DNA from: GCA-2737125 sp044336815
Lineage (GTDB): Bacteria; Actinomycetota; Actinomycetes; S36-B12
Assembly (NCBI GenBank): GCA_044336815.1
Contig: JBIIOU010000004.1
Location: forward strand, 1-37,963
Direction of reading: 5' to 3'
DNA: 37,963 nucleotides
Part shown: one piece after another, positions 25,939 to 33,623 of the stretch
Layout: the number at the start of each line of letters is the position of its first letter
How positions within the stretch are numbered: position 1 is the stretch's first letter
Notes under the pieces: generated by a model
Told to the model about the DNA's origin: nothing
What the model saw: the letters and a program-made list of their open reading frames with translations, nothing else
Database searches by the model: none
Program-made: the position numbers and the translations under genes

Positions 25939-25969
25939 ATTGTACGTCGGCGAGACTTGCACTCACCAA
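25939..25969 (-). promoter_or_regulatory. possible promoter for the quinone-reductase-like gene
   Basis: TTGGTG (25964-25969), 19-nt spacer, TACAAT (25939-25944) on the minus strand, about 50 nt before the start codon and just after the ddl stop. The -10 is good; the spacer is at the long end. Confidence 0.35.
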
Positions 25970-25972
25970 TAC

Positions 25973-27070
25973 CTAACGAAGCCCGGTGCCGCGTAGCAGC
26001 GCATCGCGGACTAAGTGATCAATCAACGCTGGGTAATCCAGCCCTGATGCTGACCACATTCTCGGGAACATTGAAATAGGAGTGAATCCTGGCATCGTGT
26101 TGATTTCATTGACGACAACCTCACCGGCACTGGTCACGAAGAAGTCGACTCGCGCCAGCCCCTCGCAAGCTAGGGACTCAAATGCGCGAATTGCCAGCGC
26201 TTGAACTTGCGCCTCTAACCCGGGCGAAAGATCCGCTGGCACTACCAGTTCTGCAGAATCATCAAGGTACTTGGCCTCGAAGTCATAGAACTCATGCCCG
26301 GATCGCACAATGATTTCGGCGCAGCGGCTTGCCTTGGGGGCGCCATCAACAATAACCCCGCACTCAATCTCGCGTGCACCAAGAATTGCTGCCTCAATGA
26401 TCACTTTAGGATCGTGGATACGCGCCGCTTCAATTGCCGCTTCAAGTAATGCGGGGTCGCAAACTTTAGTGATGCCATTAGACGAGCCGGCGCGTGCTGG
26501 CTTAACAAACACCACCTCACCGAGGCTTTGTGCCCGAAGTAGTGAGGATTCGCGATCAAGGCGCCACTGCGCATCGGTAACCACCTCGTAGGGGGTAACA
26601 GCTAATCCGGCCTGCTCAAAAATGGCCTTCATGAAACCTTTATCCATCGCTAGCGCAGACCCGAGAACTCCGGACCCCACGTATGGAACTCCGGCCATCT
26701 CAAGTAGTCCTTGAATGGTTCCGTCCTCACCCCAGGGACCATGCAGCACCGGGAACACCACATCAACGCGACCAAGGGATTCTGGTGATTGATTTGGCCG
26801 GTGAACCGTCAAGCCCGCAGACGTCGGATCAACATTGAGTGCGACTTCGGGCCCATTACGATCAACAGACGGCAGCGCTCCACCTTGAATAGACAATCGA
26901 TCGGCGTCATTTTCTTGCAAAACCCAGTTACCTGCCTGGGTGATACCGATTGGGATGACCTCGTAAATCTCAGGATTCAATGCCCGCAGAATGCCCCCGG
27001 CGCTAACACAGGAGATGTGATGCTCACCGCTTCGGCCACCGAAGATCACCGCAATGCGAACCCGGTCCAC
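25973..27070 (-). CDS. ddl: D-alanine--D-alanine ligase
   Basis: ATP-grasp ligase that makes D-Ala-D-Ala for peptidoglycan, 365 aa. N-terminal RIAVIFGGRSGEHHISCVSA, then VFPVLHGPWGEDGTIQGLLE, PYVGSGVLGSALAMDKGFMK, and C-terminal NEINTMPGFTPISMFPRMW (metal-binding Asn/Glu). The subtype motif around the omega-loop fits D-Ala rather than D-lactate ligases, but I did not align it. The GTG start at 27070 has no spaced ribosome site; TACGGT lies 6 nt before it, consistent with a leaderless mRNA. Divergent from the Cys/Met PLP-enzyme gene. Confidence 0.96.
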   Translation of the reverse strand: MDRVRIAVIFGGRSGEHHISCVSAGGILRALNPEIYEVIPIGITQAGNWVLQENDADRLSIQGGALPSVDRNGPEVALNVDPTSAGLTVHRPNQSPESLGRVDVVFPVLHGPWGEDGTIQGLLEMAGVPYVGSGVLGSALAMDKGFMKAIFEQAGLAVTPYEVVTDAQWRLDRESSLLRAQSLGEVVFVKPARAGSSNGITKVCDPALLEAAIEAARIHDPKVIIEAAILGAREIECGVIVDGAPKASRCAEIIVRSGHEFYDFEAKYLDDSAELVVPADLSPGLEAQVQALAIRAFESLACEGLARVDFFVTSAGEVVVNEINTMPGFTPISMFPRMWSASGLDYPALIDHLVRDALLRGTGLR

Positions 27071-27076
27071 CCTCAG

Positions 27077-27082
27077 ACCGTA
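27077..27082 (-). promoter_or_regulatory. -10 element (TACGGT) of leaderless ddl promoter
   Basis: TANNNT followed by 6 nt (CTGAGG) and the ddl GTG, in a 64-nt divergent gap. GAGG abuts the start codon and is too close to serve as a ribosome site. Confidence 0.45.
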
Positions 27083-27121
27083 TCTGCTGGACTCTTAGTC
27101 GATTAGCACCGGGTGCACGGC

Positions 27122-27127
27122 TAATGT
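27122..27127 (+). promoter_or_regulatory. -10 element (TAATGT) of leaderless Cys/Met PLP-enzyme gene
   Basis: TANNNT followed by 7 nt and the ATG at 27135; no Shine-Dalgarno. It is arranged back to back with the ddl -10. Confidence 0.5.
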
Positions 27128-27134
27128 TGATGCC

Positions 27135-28232
27135 ATGCCCGTAGCTCACCCACCTGAAGGCACCACCGGCCATGGCCAATCTGTAGACACCTATGTGGTG
27201 TCAGCCGGGCGGCCCGAACGCGTCCCCGATGCGCCGCTCAATACCCCGATCGCCCCAGCCTCCAGTTTTATTGCGGGTGGCCCCATGGAGTACGCACGTT
27301 ACGACTCCCCCACTTCACATGCACTCGAGGACGTTATCGGTGGGCTCGAAGGTGGACTCGCAACCGTATTCGCCTCGGGAATGGCAGCTGCAAATGCCGC
27401 CATGGACCTAGTGCCAATGGGCGCGGTGGTGGTTGCGCCGAGTGCTGCCTACACGGGCGTGGCCGTGCGCCTGCGCGAACTTGCGGAGATTGGCCGGATC
27501 CAACTTCGAATAGTTGAAGTTGACGACACACCCGCCGTAGTGGCCGCCTGCAAGGACGCTGCCATGTTGTGGATTGAATCACCAACAAATCCAATGCTGC
27601 AGGTTGCTGATCTGCCCGCCTGTATTACTGCCGCTCATTCCAACGGGGCTTTGGTTTTGGTCGATAACACTTTCGCTACCCCCATTTTGCAGCAACCAAT
27701 CAACGACGGCGCTGACATCGTCATGCACAGTGTCACCAAAGCAATGAGCGGGCACTCAGATTTACTGCTCGGCGCATTAGTCTCGACCGACCCTGAAATT
27801 GCCGAGCAGATTCGCACGCGGCGAGTGCTCCTCGGTGCATTGCCAAGCGCCTTTGACTGCTATTTGGCATTAAGGGGTATCCGCACCTTGGCAATTCGAA
27901 TTGAAAAGGCACAAGGCAATGCCAAATCGATTACCGATCTGCTGGCCGAGCACCCGGCAGTCTCAAGGGTGCGCTACCCAGGGTTCGACACGATGGCGGC
28001 AATCGAAATTGCCCAAGGCTCCGATGCGGCAGATGCGGTTTGTGAAAATACCGACATTTGGACTTATGCAACCAGCCTCGGTGGAGTTGAATCGCTCCTT
28101 GAACGAAGGCGCCGCTGGCCCCTGGAAAGCGCGAGCGTCCCTGAGAACTTAATCCGCTTATCCTTCGGCATCGAAAATGCCGGCGACCTCTGGAGTGATC
28201 TCAAGCAGGCTTTGGACTTGGTGCTCAGGTAA
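27135..28232 (+). CDS. Cys/Met metabolism PLP-dependent enzyme (cystathionine gamma-synthase/lyase type)
   Basis: Fold-type I PLP enzyme of the trans-sulfuration family, 365 aa (family members usually 380-400). PLP lysine Lys202 lies in HSVTKAMSGHSD, and other marks are VFASGMAAANAAMD, WIESPTNPMLQVADL and VDNTFATPILQQP. SLGGVESLLE and ENLIRLSFGIEN close the protein. Whether it makes cystathionine, cleaves it or releases methanethiol cannot be told. It is slightly shortened between the second lobe and the C-terminus but no active-site segment seems lost. It ends 4 nt from the convergent gpsA stop. Confidence 0.88.
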   Translation: MPVAHPPEGTTGHGQSVDTYVVSAGRPERVPDAPLNTPIAPASSFIAGGPMEYARYDSPTSHALEDVIGGLEGGLATVFASGMAAANAAMDLVPMGAVVVAPSAAYTGVAVRLRELAEIGRIQLRIVEVDDTPAVVAACKDAAMLWIESPTNPMLQVADLPACITAAHSNGALVLVDNTFATPILQQPINDGADIVMHSVTKAMSGHSDLLLGALVSTDPEIAEQIRTRRVLLGALPSAFDCYLALRGIRTLAIRIEKAQGNAKSITDLLAEHPAVSRVRYPGFDTMAAIEIAQGSDAADAVCENTDIWTYATSLGGVESLLERRRRWPLESASVPENLIRLSFGIENAGDLWSDLKQALDLVLR

Positions 28233-28236
28233 CAAC

Positions 28237-29250
28237 CTAAGTGAGCGCACTTTCGCGCTTAGTGTCGCGGGACATAAATGCAGAAGCCATCATTTTCGGG
28301 GACTGACCGTGATGAAGCACGGCTACCACCTGCTCGGTGATTGGCATTTCGACGTCATGAAGTTTGGCTAGGTCCAGGATCGGCTGGCAACTCTTGTAGC
28401 CCTCGCAGGTCTGTTTGGTAACTTCTATCGTTTGCTCAACCGATAAACCGTGCCCAAGATTTTCACCGAAGGAGCGGTTGCGCGATAGGGGTGACTGACA
28501 GGTAGCCACCAGATCACCGACACCTGCTAGCCCTTGGAATGTCAACGGGTCGGCTCCAAGGGCAACACCGAGGCGAGCCATCTCAGCGAGCCCCCGGGTA
28601 ATTAAAGATGCCTGCGAGTTCTCTCCGAGCCCCATACCGACCGCGATACCGTTAGCGAGTGCGATTACGTTTTTGACCGCGCCCCCGATCTCAGTGCCGA
28701 CTACATCCGTTGTCCAGTATGGGCGAAAGTAGTCAGTGGTGCAGGCTTCCTGCAGTGCCAAAGCGCTGGCCTCATCGGCGCAGGCGACCGTTGTTGCCGT
28801 CGGCTGGCGCCGCGCGATTTCACCGGCCAAGTTTGGGCCAGAAATCACCGCGATGCGGCCGGGCTCAACCCCGGTGACTTCGGCAATGACTTCGCTCATC
28901 CGCAGTGATGTCCCGAACTCAATACCTTTTATCAAACTTACGAGCACACTTCCGGGGGCTAACTCTTCTTTCCAAGTTTGTAGATTGGCCCGTAAAACTT
29001 GAGAGGGCAACGCGAGCACCACGATCGAAGCTCCCGCGAGCGCCTTACTGGCATCGGTTGTCGCATGTAATTTAGCGGGCAAAGTAATACCGGGGTGGTA
29101 AGCAGAATTCATATGCTCTTCATTGACCTGCCGGGCCACGGCAGCCTCGCGCGACCACATCAGCACCTCACACCCGGCGTCGGCGAGCACCATGCCAAAT
29201 GCGGTGCCCCAAGAACCACTGCCCATGATGGCAACCCGAATTTCTGTCAC
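28237..29250 (-). CDS. gpsA: glycerol-3-phosphate dehydrogenase [NAD(P)+]
   Basis: Reduces dihydroxyacetone phosphate to sn-glycerol-3-phosphate, the phospholipid backbone. 337 aa with Rossmann motif GSGSWGTAFGMVLADAG at 10-26, GPNLAGEIA near 140 and the catalytic region EIGGAVKNVIALANGIAVGM near 187-206. GTG at 29250 overlaps the plsC stop by 4 nt (GTGA), so the two lipid genes are coupled. The plsC-gpsA order is shared with other actinobacteria. Confidence 0.96.
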   Translation of the reverse strand: MTEIRVAIMGSGSWGTAFGMVLADAGCEVLMWSREAAVARQVNEEHMNSAYHPGITLPAKLHATTDASKALAGASIVVLALPSQVLRANLQTWKEELAPGSVLVSLIKGIEFGTSLRMSEVIAEVTGVEPGRIAVISGPNLAGEIARRQPTATTVACADEASALALQEACTTDYFRPYWTTDVVGTEIGGAVKNVIALANGIAVGMGLGENSQASLITRGLAEMARLGVALGADPLTFQGLAGVGDLVATCQSPLSRNRSFGENLGHGLSVEQTIEVTKQTCEGYKSCQPILDLAKLHDVEMPITEQVVAVLHHGQSPKMMASAFMSRDTKRESALT

Positions 29251-29972
29251 GAACGCTCCTCACGGTCAAACACGTAACGCTCCTCGGGTGGGGTCTCCTG
29301 ACGAATTTGCGCGAGCAGCCCGGTTAGGGCATCCATCAAACGATTCGTTGCAAGGTGCAATGTATCGGCATCGAGCGGGCGATCTCGTAAATCTGACAAG
29401 TCGATGGGTGGCCCAACCAAGATCTTCATGGTTTTACGCGGCAGAATGCGAAATTCCTTGCGATATGGGCGCATCACCTCTTGAGCCCCCCATTGCGCCA
29501 TCGGAATTAGTGGGCAACCAGCAGCGAGCGCGATCCGGGCGGCACCCGTCTTACCGGTCATCGGCCAAAGGTTCGGTTCGCGGGTGATGGTGCCTTCTGG
29601 ATAAACCACCACACACTCACCGCAATTAACGGCTGCTATGGCATCGCGCACCGCATCGGTGGCGTTGCTGGTTTCGCGATACACCCGAATTTGGTTTGCG
29701 CTGGTAATAATCGCCCCCACAATCGGGACCCGAAAAACAGACTCCTTCGCCAAGAATCTCGGCGGCCGATCGTTATCCCATAAGACATGCGAAGACACGA
29801 GCGGGTCAAACCAGGAGATGTGGTTAGTGGCGACCACCATGCCACCTTGTTGCATCGTGATGTTCTCGGTGCCCTCCCAGTGCCGCTTGGTCAATAGGTT
29901 TAGCAGCGGGGTCAACAAAAATACGGTGACCCGATAGCCCCAACCCAAGGGGTCGCGGCGCGTTATATGCAC
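29247..29972 (-). CDS. plsC: 1-acyl-sn-glycerol-3-phosphate acyltransferase
   Basis: Acylates lysophosphatidate to phosphatidate. The acyltransferase box HxxxxD is NHISWFDP (His51, Asp56 in this start) and the glycerol-phosphate-binding VVYPEGTITRE follows near 118-128. About 241 aa with one N-terminal hydrophobic stretch (VTVFLLTPLLNLL). The start is uncertain: GTG 29972 is favoured because TACTCT ends 6 nt upstream (leaderless), ATG 29975 is next to it, and ATG 30029 would overlap cofC. No Shine-Dalgarno precedes any of them. Confidence 0.9.
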   Translation of the reverse strand: MHITRRDPLGWGYRVTVFLLTPLLNLLTKRHWEGTENITMQQGGMVVATNHISWFDPLVSSHVLWDNDRPPRFLAKESVFRVPIVGAIITSANQIRVYRETSNATDAVRDAIAAVNCGECVVVYPEGTITREPNLWPMTGKTGAARIALAAGCPLIPMAQWGAQEVMRPYRKEFRILPRKTMKILVGPPIDLSDLRDRPLDADTLHLATNRLMDALTGLLAQIRQETPPEERYVFDREERS

Positions 29973-29978
29973 CATGCC

Positions 29979-29984
29979 AGAGTA
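29979..29984 (-). promoter_or_regulatory. -10 element (TACTCT) of leaderless plsC promoter
   Basis: Same hexamer and following GGC as before ffh, then GTG after 6 nt. It lies within the probable 5' end of cofC on the other strand. Confidence 0.4.
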
Positions 29985-29990
29985 GTGCCC

Positions 29991-30665
29991 GTGAGCATCA
30001 CCGCAGGCTTGATCAGCGGACCAAGCCATTGGGCCGTCGTCGTACCAGCCAAAGCCCTGACCGGGGCTAAAACTCGGCTACTGCCGGCGGGCGACCCGGC
30101 CCGTCCGGAACTGGCTTTGGCGTTCCTGCAGGACGTTCTCAGAGCACTTAGTGACTCAGAAGCCGTTGCCCAGGTCACCGTGGTGACCGATGATGCGGAC
30201 GTACAGCAAATTGCGACCGAGGCCAATCACCTGTGGGTGCCTGAATCCCCACACCGGGGACTAAATGAAGCGGCATTATTTGGCGCCTCGTTGACCCCAC
30301 CTGGCTTAGGTATTGCCATCGTTGCTGGTGACCTACCTTGCTTAACGGGTGAGGTAATTGATTTTGTGCTTCGTTACGCGGGCATATACGAGCGTTCGTT
30401 CATCGCCGACACGCAAGGGATTGGCACCACCATGTTGATGTGTCACACCATCGCCGGGTGCACGCCGGCTTTTGGCGCCCGCTCCCGCGCTCACCATGCA
30501 GCACTCGGCTACGTAGAGCTAGGACTTTCGGAGAATGCATCGCAGCGTCATGACCTAGCCCGCGTACATCGCGACGTAGACACCCAAGTAGACCTTTGGG
30601 ATGCGGTTCGCATTGGTGTCGGACCAGCTACTGAATCTGCATTGCAGCGAAGTATTAAACAATGA
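29991..30665 (+). CDS. cofC: 2-phospho-L-lactate guanylyltransferase (F420 biosynthesis)
   Basis: Activates 2-phospholactate or phosphoenolpyruvate with GTP for coenzyme F420; the mycobacterial counterpart is called FbiD. About 224 aa of the MobA-like nucleotidyltransferase fold: WAVVVPAKALTGAKTRL near the start, VTVVTDDADVQQIA, then IAIVAGDLPCLTGEVIDFVL with the catalytic Asp, and RSRAHHAALGY. The start is uncertain: GTG 29991, GTG 29985 or ATG 29967. No good ribosome site is seen, and the 5' end is packed against plsC. The next gene overlaps its stop by 4 nt. Confidence 0.9.
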   Translation: MSITAGLISGPSHWAVVVPAKALTGAKTRLLPAGDPARPELALAFLQDVLRALSDSEAVAQVTVVTDDADVQQIATEANHLWVPESPHRGLNEAALFGASLTPPGLGIAIVAGDLPCLTGEVIDFVLRYAGIYERSFIADTQGIGTTMLMCHTIAGCTPAFGARSRAHHAALGYVELGLSENASQRHDLARVHRDVDTQVDLWDAVRIGVGPATESALQRSIKQ

Positions 30666-30853
30666 TTGCGGCTACTTTCCGCTGCTGGCTGCCGAACGGA
30701 GTTGCGGAAGTTGCAACAGACGAGGGCTTGCTGCTGCAAGTTACTGAGCAGCAGGTAGCCGAATCGGTGTTCCGGGAACTACGTGTTGGCCAGCGACTGG
30801 CTATTGAACTGTCGCCAACTGGCGCCGTGGATTCAATTCACCTGCCACAATAA
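30662..30853 (+). CDS. small protein, possibly a degenerate cold-shock-like OB fold
   Basis: 63 aa, starting with an ATG that overlaps the cofC stop (ATGA). The C-terminal half, VFRELRVGQRLAIELSPTG, resembles the cold-shock pattern G-F-x-x-L-x-E-G-Q-x-V-x-F-x-V-x-x-G. The N-terminal half keeps a short beta pattern, TFRCWLPNGVAEVATDEG, but lacks the aromatic RNP motifs (KGFGFI, VFVH), so nucleic-acid binding is doubtful. The tight coupling to cofC suggests co-expression, not necessarily an F420 role. Real gene fairly likely; function unknown. Confidence 0.6.
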   Translation: MIAATFRCWLPNGVAEVATDEGLLLQVTEQQVAESVFRELRVGQRLAIELSPTGAVDSIHLPQ

Positions 30854-30875
30854 ATGCGCTTCCGAGCCGTCAAAT

Positions 30876-30908
30876 GCGAATGGCCCACCAATTTGGTGGG
30901 CCATTCGC
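30876..30908. terminator. perfect 16-bp inverted repeat between convergent genes, probable bidirectional terminator
   Basis: GCGAATGGCCCACCAA, one T, then its exact complement TTGGTGGGCCATTCGC. It lies 22 nt after the small gene and 13 nt before the hupB stop. Neither side has a real T-tract, so efficiency is uncertain, but the position fits shared termination. Confidence 0.7.
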
Positions 30909-30921
30909 GCGGACAATTTGC

Positions 30922-31299
30922 TTAGCGCTTCTTCGCAGGAGCCTTCTTAGCCGGAGCCTTCTTAGCCGGAGCCTTCTTCGCAGCAGCCTTCTTGGCCGGA
31001 GCCTTCTTAGCCGGAGCCTTCTTATTGCCGGAAACTACCGCCTTGAATTCCGCGCCAGCGCGGAACTTAGGGGTCTTCGTGGCTTTGATCTGCACCGTTT
31101 CACCAGTACGTGGGTTACGGCCTAGGCGTGCTTTGCGGGCCTGAGCCTCGAAGATACCGAAGCCACTGAGAGCAACGCGCTCGCCGCTGGCAACAGCCTT
31201 TTTTGTCTCCTCGATGAAGGATTCAACGATGTCGGTTACGTCGCGCTTGGTGTGACCGAGTTTTGCGGCCACCGAATCAATCAAATCTGCCTTATTCAC
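30922..31299 (-). CDS. hupB: DNA-binding protein HU with Lys/Ala-rich tail
   Basis: Nucleoid protein, 125 aa. Residues 1-90 are a normal HU fold: NKADLIDSVAAKLGHTKRD, SGFGIFEAQARKARLGRNPR with the DNA-grasping arm, then VQIKATKTPKFRAG. Residues 93-125 form a histone-H1-like tail of KKAPA pentads, as in mycobacterial HupB, expected to bind DNA and compact it. The GTG start at 31299 has GGAAGG upstream, and a promoter-like TCGACA-N16-TAACGT is placed 25-50 nt upstream. The gene ends at the perfect inverted repeat. Confidence 0.97.
   Translation of the reverse strand: MNKADLIDSVAAKLGHTKRDVTDIVESFIEETKKAVASGERVALSGFGIFEAQARKARLGRNPRTGETVQIKATKTPKFRAGAEFKAVVSGNKKAPAKKAPAKKAAAKKAPAKKAPAKKAPAKKR
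30925..31023 (-). repeat. 15-nt tandem coding repeat of the HU tail
   Basis: Six KKA(P/A)A pentads followed by KKR, coded by near-identical 15-nt units (ggagccttcttagcc on the plus strand). In frame. Confidence 0.9.
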
Positions 31300-31323
31300 G
31301 GGAAAAACCTTCCGGGAGGATCG

Positions 31324-31351
31324 ACGTTAGCTCAAAATCGACGGATGTCGA
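31324..31351 (-). promoter_or_regulatory. putative hupB promoter
   Basis: TCGACA (31346-31351), 16-nt spacer, TAACGT (31324-31329) on the minus strand, giving a 5' leader of about 18 nt that contains the ribosome site. The rest of the 141-nt gap to leuD shows nothing else I recognise. Confidence 0.4.
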
Positions 31352-31440
31352 TAGGCAAAAACTATTGCGATTTAAAGGATTACGCCAATCGACACACCGT
31401 GATGTGGGCAACCACATGCCCGTTGAAGGCAGAAAAACGT

Positions 31441-32028
31441 TCAAATGGTGGTTGGAGTGATTCCCGGACGTTGCTTTTCGAAGGCTGTTATCAAATCCAC
31501 CGACTGCAAAGTGATGCCAATATCGTCCAAGCCCTCCATCAAACGCCACCGCACATAGCTGTCAACATCGAAATCGGCATTTAGTTGGCCGGCACGGATC
31601 TGCTGCTTATCGAGGTCTACCGTTACCGCAGTCGAAGGGTCAGCGTCAATCAGTGACCAAAGCGCCTCAACGGTTTCCTGCGGCACCTGGGCCGTAAGTA
31701 GCCCACCTTTACCCGAGTTACCCCGGAAGATATCTGCAAATCTCGAGGAGATAACTACTTTGAAACCATAGTTCTGCAAAGCCCAAACGGCATGCTCACG
31801 TGAAGAACCGGTACCAAAGTCGGGGCCGGCAACCAAGATGGTGGCACCAGCGTGCTGCTGCTGATTCAAGACAAACTCGGGATCTTTACGCCAAGAAGCA
31901 AATAGCCCATCCTCAAACCCGTTGCGAGAGATCCGCTTTAGGTATTCGGCCGGGATGATCTGATCGGTATCGACATTACTTCGGCGCAGTGGCACCGCGG
32001 TACCCGTATGGGTGGTAAATGCATCCAT
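31441..32028 (-). CDS. leuD: 3-isopropylmalate dehydratase small subunit
   Basis: Small subunit of the aconitase-family isomerase in leucine synthesis, 195 aa. TGTAVPLRRSNVDTDQIIPAEYLKR-type opening (about 7-31) and GPDFGTGSSREHAVWALQNYG (about 70-90) are family signatures. ATG at 32028 has AAGGAG upstream and lies 10 nt after the leuC stop. With CimA nearby, the same LeuCD enzyme can also isomerise citramalate for isoleucine. Confidence 0.96.
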   Translation of the reverse strand: MDAFTTHTGTAVPLRRSNVDTDQIIPAEYLKRISRNGFEDGLFASWRKDPEFVLNQQQHAGATILVAGPDFGTGSSREHAVWALQNYGFKVVISSRFADIFRGNSGKGGLLTAQVPQETVEALWSLIDADPSTAVTVDLDKQQIRAGQLNADFDVDSYVRWRLMEGLDDIGITLQSVDLITAFEKQRPGITPTTI

Positions 32029-32038
32029 TGCCTGCTCC

Positions 32039-33448
32039 TTAAACGAGGTTTGGAAGGTCAGCGGGAGCGGCCAAGGTACCGACCACCGCGGTGGCCGCTG
32101 CTACTCCCGGCGACACCAGGTGGGTGCGACCACCCGGGCCTTGACGGCCTTCGAAGTTCCGATTTGAAGTGGAGGCACTGCGCTCCCCGGGGGCTAATTT
32201 GTCCGGGTTCATGGCCAAACACATTGAGCACCCCGCCTCACGCCAATCGGCGCCAGCGCTAATGAACACCGAGTCCAATCCTTCAGCTTCAGCCTGTAGT
32301 TTTACGCGCACCGAACCCGGGACAATTAACATTCGCACCGAATCAGCCACCTGCCGCCCACGCAGTACCTCGGCAACAACTCGAAGATCTTCGATGCGAC
32401 CGTTGGTGCAGGAGCCGACAAAAACAGTATCCACCGCAATTTCACGAAGTGGCGTTCTAGGCACTAAGTCCATGTACTCGAGCGCTCGCTCGATGGCACC
32501 GCGCTCGACTTCGTCAAGTGCATCCTCTGGTGAGGGCACCGAAGCTGAAAGCGGTAGGCCTTGGCCCGGATTGGTGCCCCAAGTTACATAAGGGCTGAGT
32601 GTCGTTGCATCGAGGAAGACTTCAGCATCGAATACTGCGTCGGCATCACTGGGCAAGGTGCGCCAGTACGCAAGGGCGGCGTCCCAGTCCTGCCCGGTAG
32701 GTGCATGTTCGCGACCTTTTACGTATTCGAAGGTTGTTTCGTCAGGAGCCACCATGCCGGCGCGCGCGCCCGCCTCGATCGACATGTTGCATAAGGTCAT
32801 GCGGCCCTCCATCGAAAGTCCGCGAATTGCCGAACCCCGATATTCCAGTACATACCCTTGGCCACCACCGGTGCCGATTTTGGCGATGATCGCCAAGGTG
32901 ACATCTTTGGCGGTAACGCCAGCGGGGAGCTCGCCCTCAACGGTGATAGCCATCGTCTTGAATGGCTTCAGGGGCAAGGTCTGGGTGGCCAACACATGTT
33001 CAACCTCACTGGTGCCGATACCGAACGCCAGGGCGCCAAATGCCCCATGTGTTGAAGTGTGCGAGTCACCGCACACCACGGTCATCCCGGGTTGGGTTAG
33101 GCCCAGTTGTGGGCCGACCACATGCACGATGCCTTGATCAATACTGCCCAAGGGGAAAAGGGGCACCCCGAATTCGGCACAATTTGCACGCAGGGCATCC
33201 ACCTGGGCCCGTGAAATCGGGTCGGCGATGGGCTGGTCGATGTTGATGGTCGGCACATTGTGATCTTCGGTGGCCAAGGTGAGGTCTGGACGCCGAACCC
33301 CGCGCCCCGCAACTCTTAGGCCCTCGAAAGCTTGTGGGCTCGTCACCTCATGCACTAAGTGCAGATCGATATAGAGCAGATCAGGCTCACCTTCGGCATG
33401 GCGCACCACATGCGCCGCCCAGACTTTTTCTGCAAGCGTGCTTGCCAC
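32039..33448 (-). CDS. leuC: 3-isopropylmalate dehydratase large subunit
   Basis: Fe-S aconitase-family large subunit, 469 aa. 4Fe-4S cysteines are in VFVGSCTNGR and AGCSMCLAMN; VCGDSHTSTHGAFGALAFGIG is another family mark. The start is GTG at 33448 with GGAG 6 nt upstream, giving ASTLAEKVWAAHVV. The frame is open upstream through a duplicated ribosome site, so a start at the in-frame ATG 33503 or at upstream GTGs is possible and would add up to 18 residues. It forms leuC-leuD and follows tRNA-Glu on the same strand. Confidence 0.95.
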   Translation of the reverse strand: MASTLAEKVWAAHVVRHAEGEPDLLYIDLHLVHEVTSPQAFEGLRVAGRGVRRPDLTLATEDHNVPTINIDQPIADPISRAQVDALRANCAEFGVPLFPLGSIDQGIVHVVGPQLGLTQPGMTVVCGDSHTSTHGAFGALAFGIGTSEVEHVLATQTLPLKPFKTMAITVEGELPAGVTAKDVTLAIIAKIGTGGGQGYVLEYRGSAIRGLSMEGRMTLCNMSIEAGARAGMVAPDETTFEYVKGREHAPTGQDWDAALAYWRTLPSDADAVFDAEVFLDATTLSPYVTWGTNPGQGLPLSASVPSPEDALDEVERGAIERALEYMDLVPRTPLREIAVDTVFVGSCTNGRIEDLRVVAEVLRGRQVADSVRMLIVPGSVRVKLQAEAEGLDSVFISAGADWREAGCSMCLAMNPDKLAPGERSASTSNRNFEGRQGPGGRTHLVSPGVAAATAVVGTLAAPADLPNLV

Positions 33449-33452
33449 CAAT

Positions 33453-33500
33453 TGCTCCTTTGGTACCACCCTGTGCTCCTTTGGTTCCACCCTATGCTCC
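33453..33500 (-). repeat. 21-nt tandem duplication carrying the leuC ribosome binding site
   Basis: On the minus strand GGAGCA recurs at 33495-33500, 33474-33479 and 33453-33458, exactly 21 nt apart, separated by nearly identical 15-nt segments (AGGGTGG then ACCAAA). The last copy is the ribosome site of the chosen GTG. The unit is a multiple of three, so the leuC frame stays open. Confidence 0.85.
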
Positions 33501-33512
33501 ATTAGTAACTGA

Positions 33513-33543
33513 GCGCGGGCTCCCATTAAATGAGAACCCGCGC
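33513..33543 (-). terminator. strong hairpin between tRNA-Glu and leuC
   Basis: A 14-bp stem (GCGCGGG...CAT / ATGGGAGCCCGCGC, two G-U pairs on the minus-strand RNA) with a TTA loop, 7 nt after tRNA-Glu. No T-tract follows, so it may be a processing signal or weak terminator rather than a full stop. Confidence 0.6.
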
Positions 33544-33550
33544 CCATCTG

Positions 33551-33623
33551 TAGCCCCGACGGGATTCGAACCCGCGCTACCGCCTTGAGAGGGCGGCGTG
33601 CTAGGCCACTACACAACGGGGCC
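33551..33623 (-). tRNA. tRNA-Glu(CTC)
   Basis: 73-nt cloverleaf on the minus strand: acceptor GGCCCCG / CGGGGCT, anticodon stem CCGCC / GGCGG around loop CTCTCAA (anticodon CTC), T-arm GCGGGTTCGAATCCCGT. The discriminator is A and no CCA is encoded. It lies between tRNA-Gln and leuC. Confidence 0.95.

Noticed and set aside
28230..28265. Terminator between the convergent PLP-enzyme gene and gpsA
   Set aside because: Only 4 nt separate the stops and the nearby GAGCGC/GCGCTT pairing is weak and lies within gpsA.
31300..31440. T-box or other riboswitch near leuD/hupB
   Set aside because: No T-box sequence, no terminator/antiterminator pair; only a promoter-like element for hupB.
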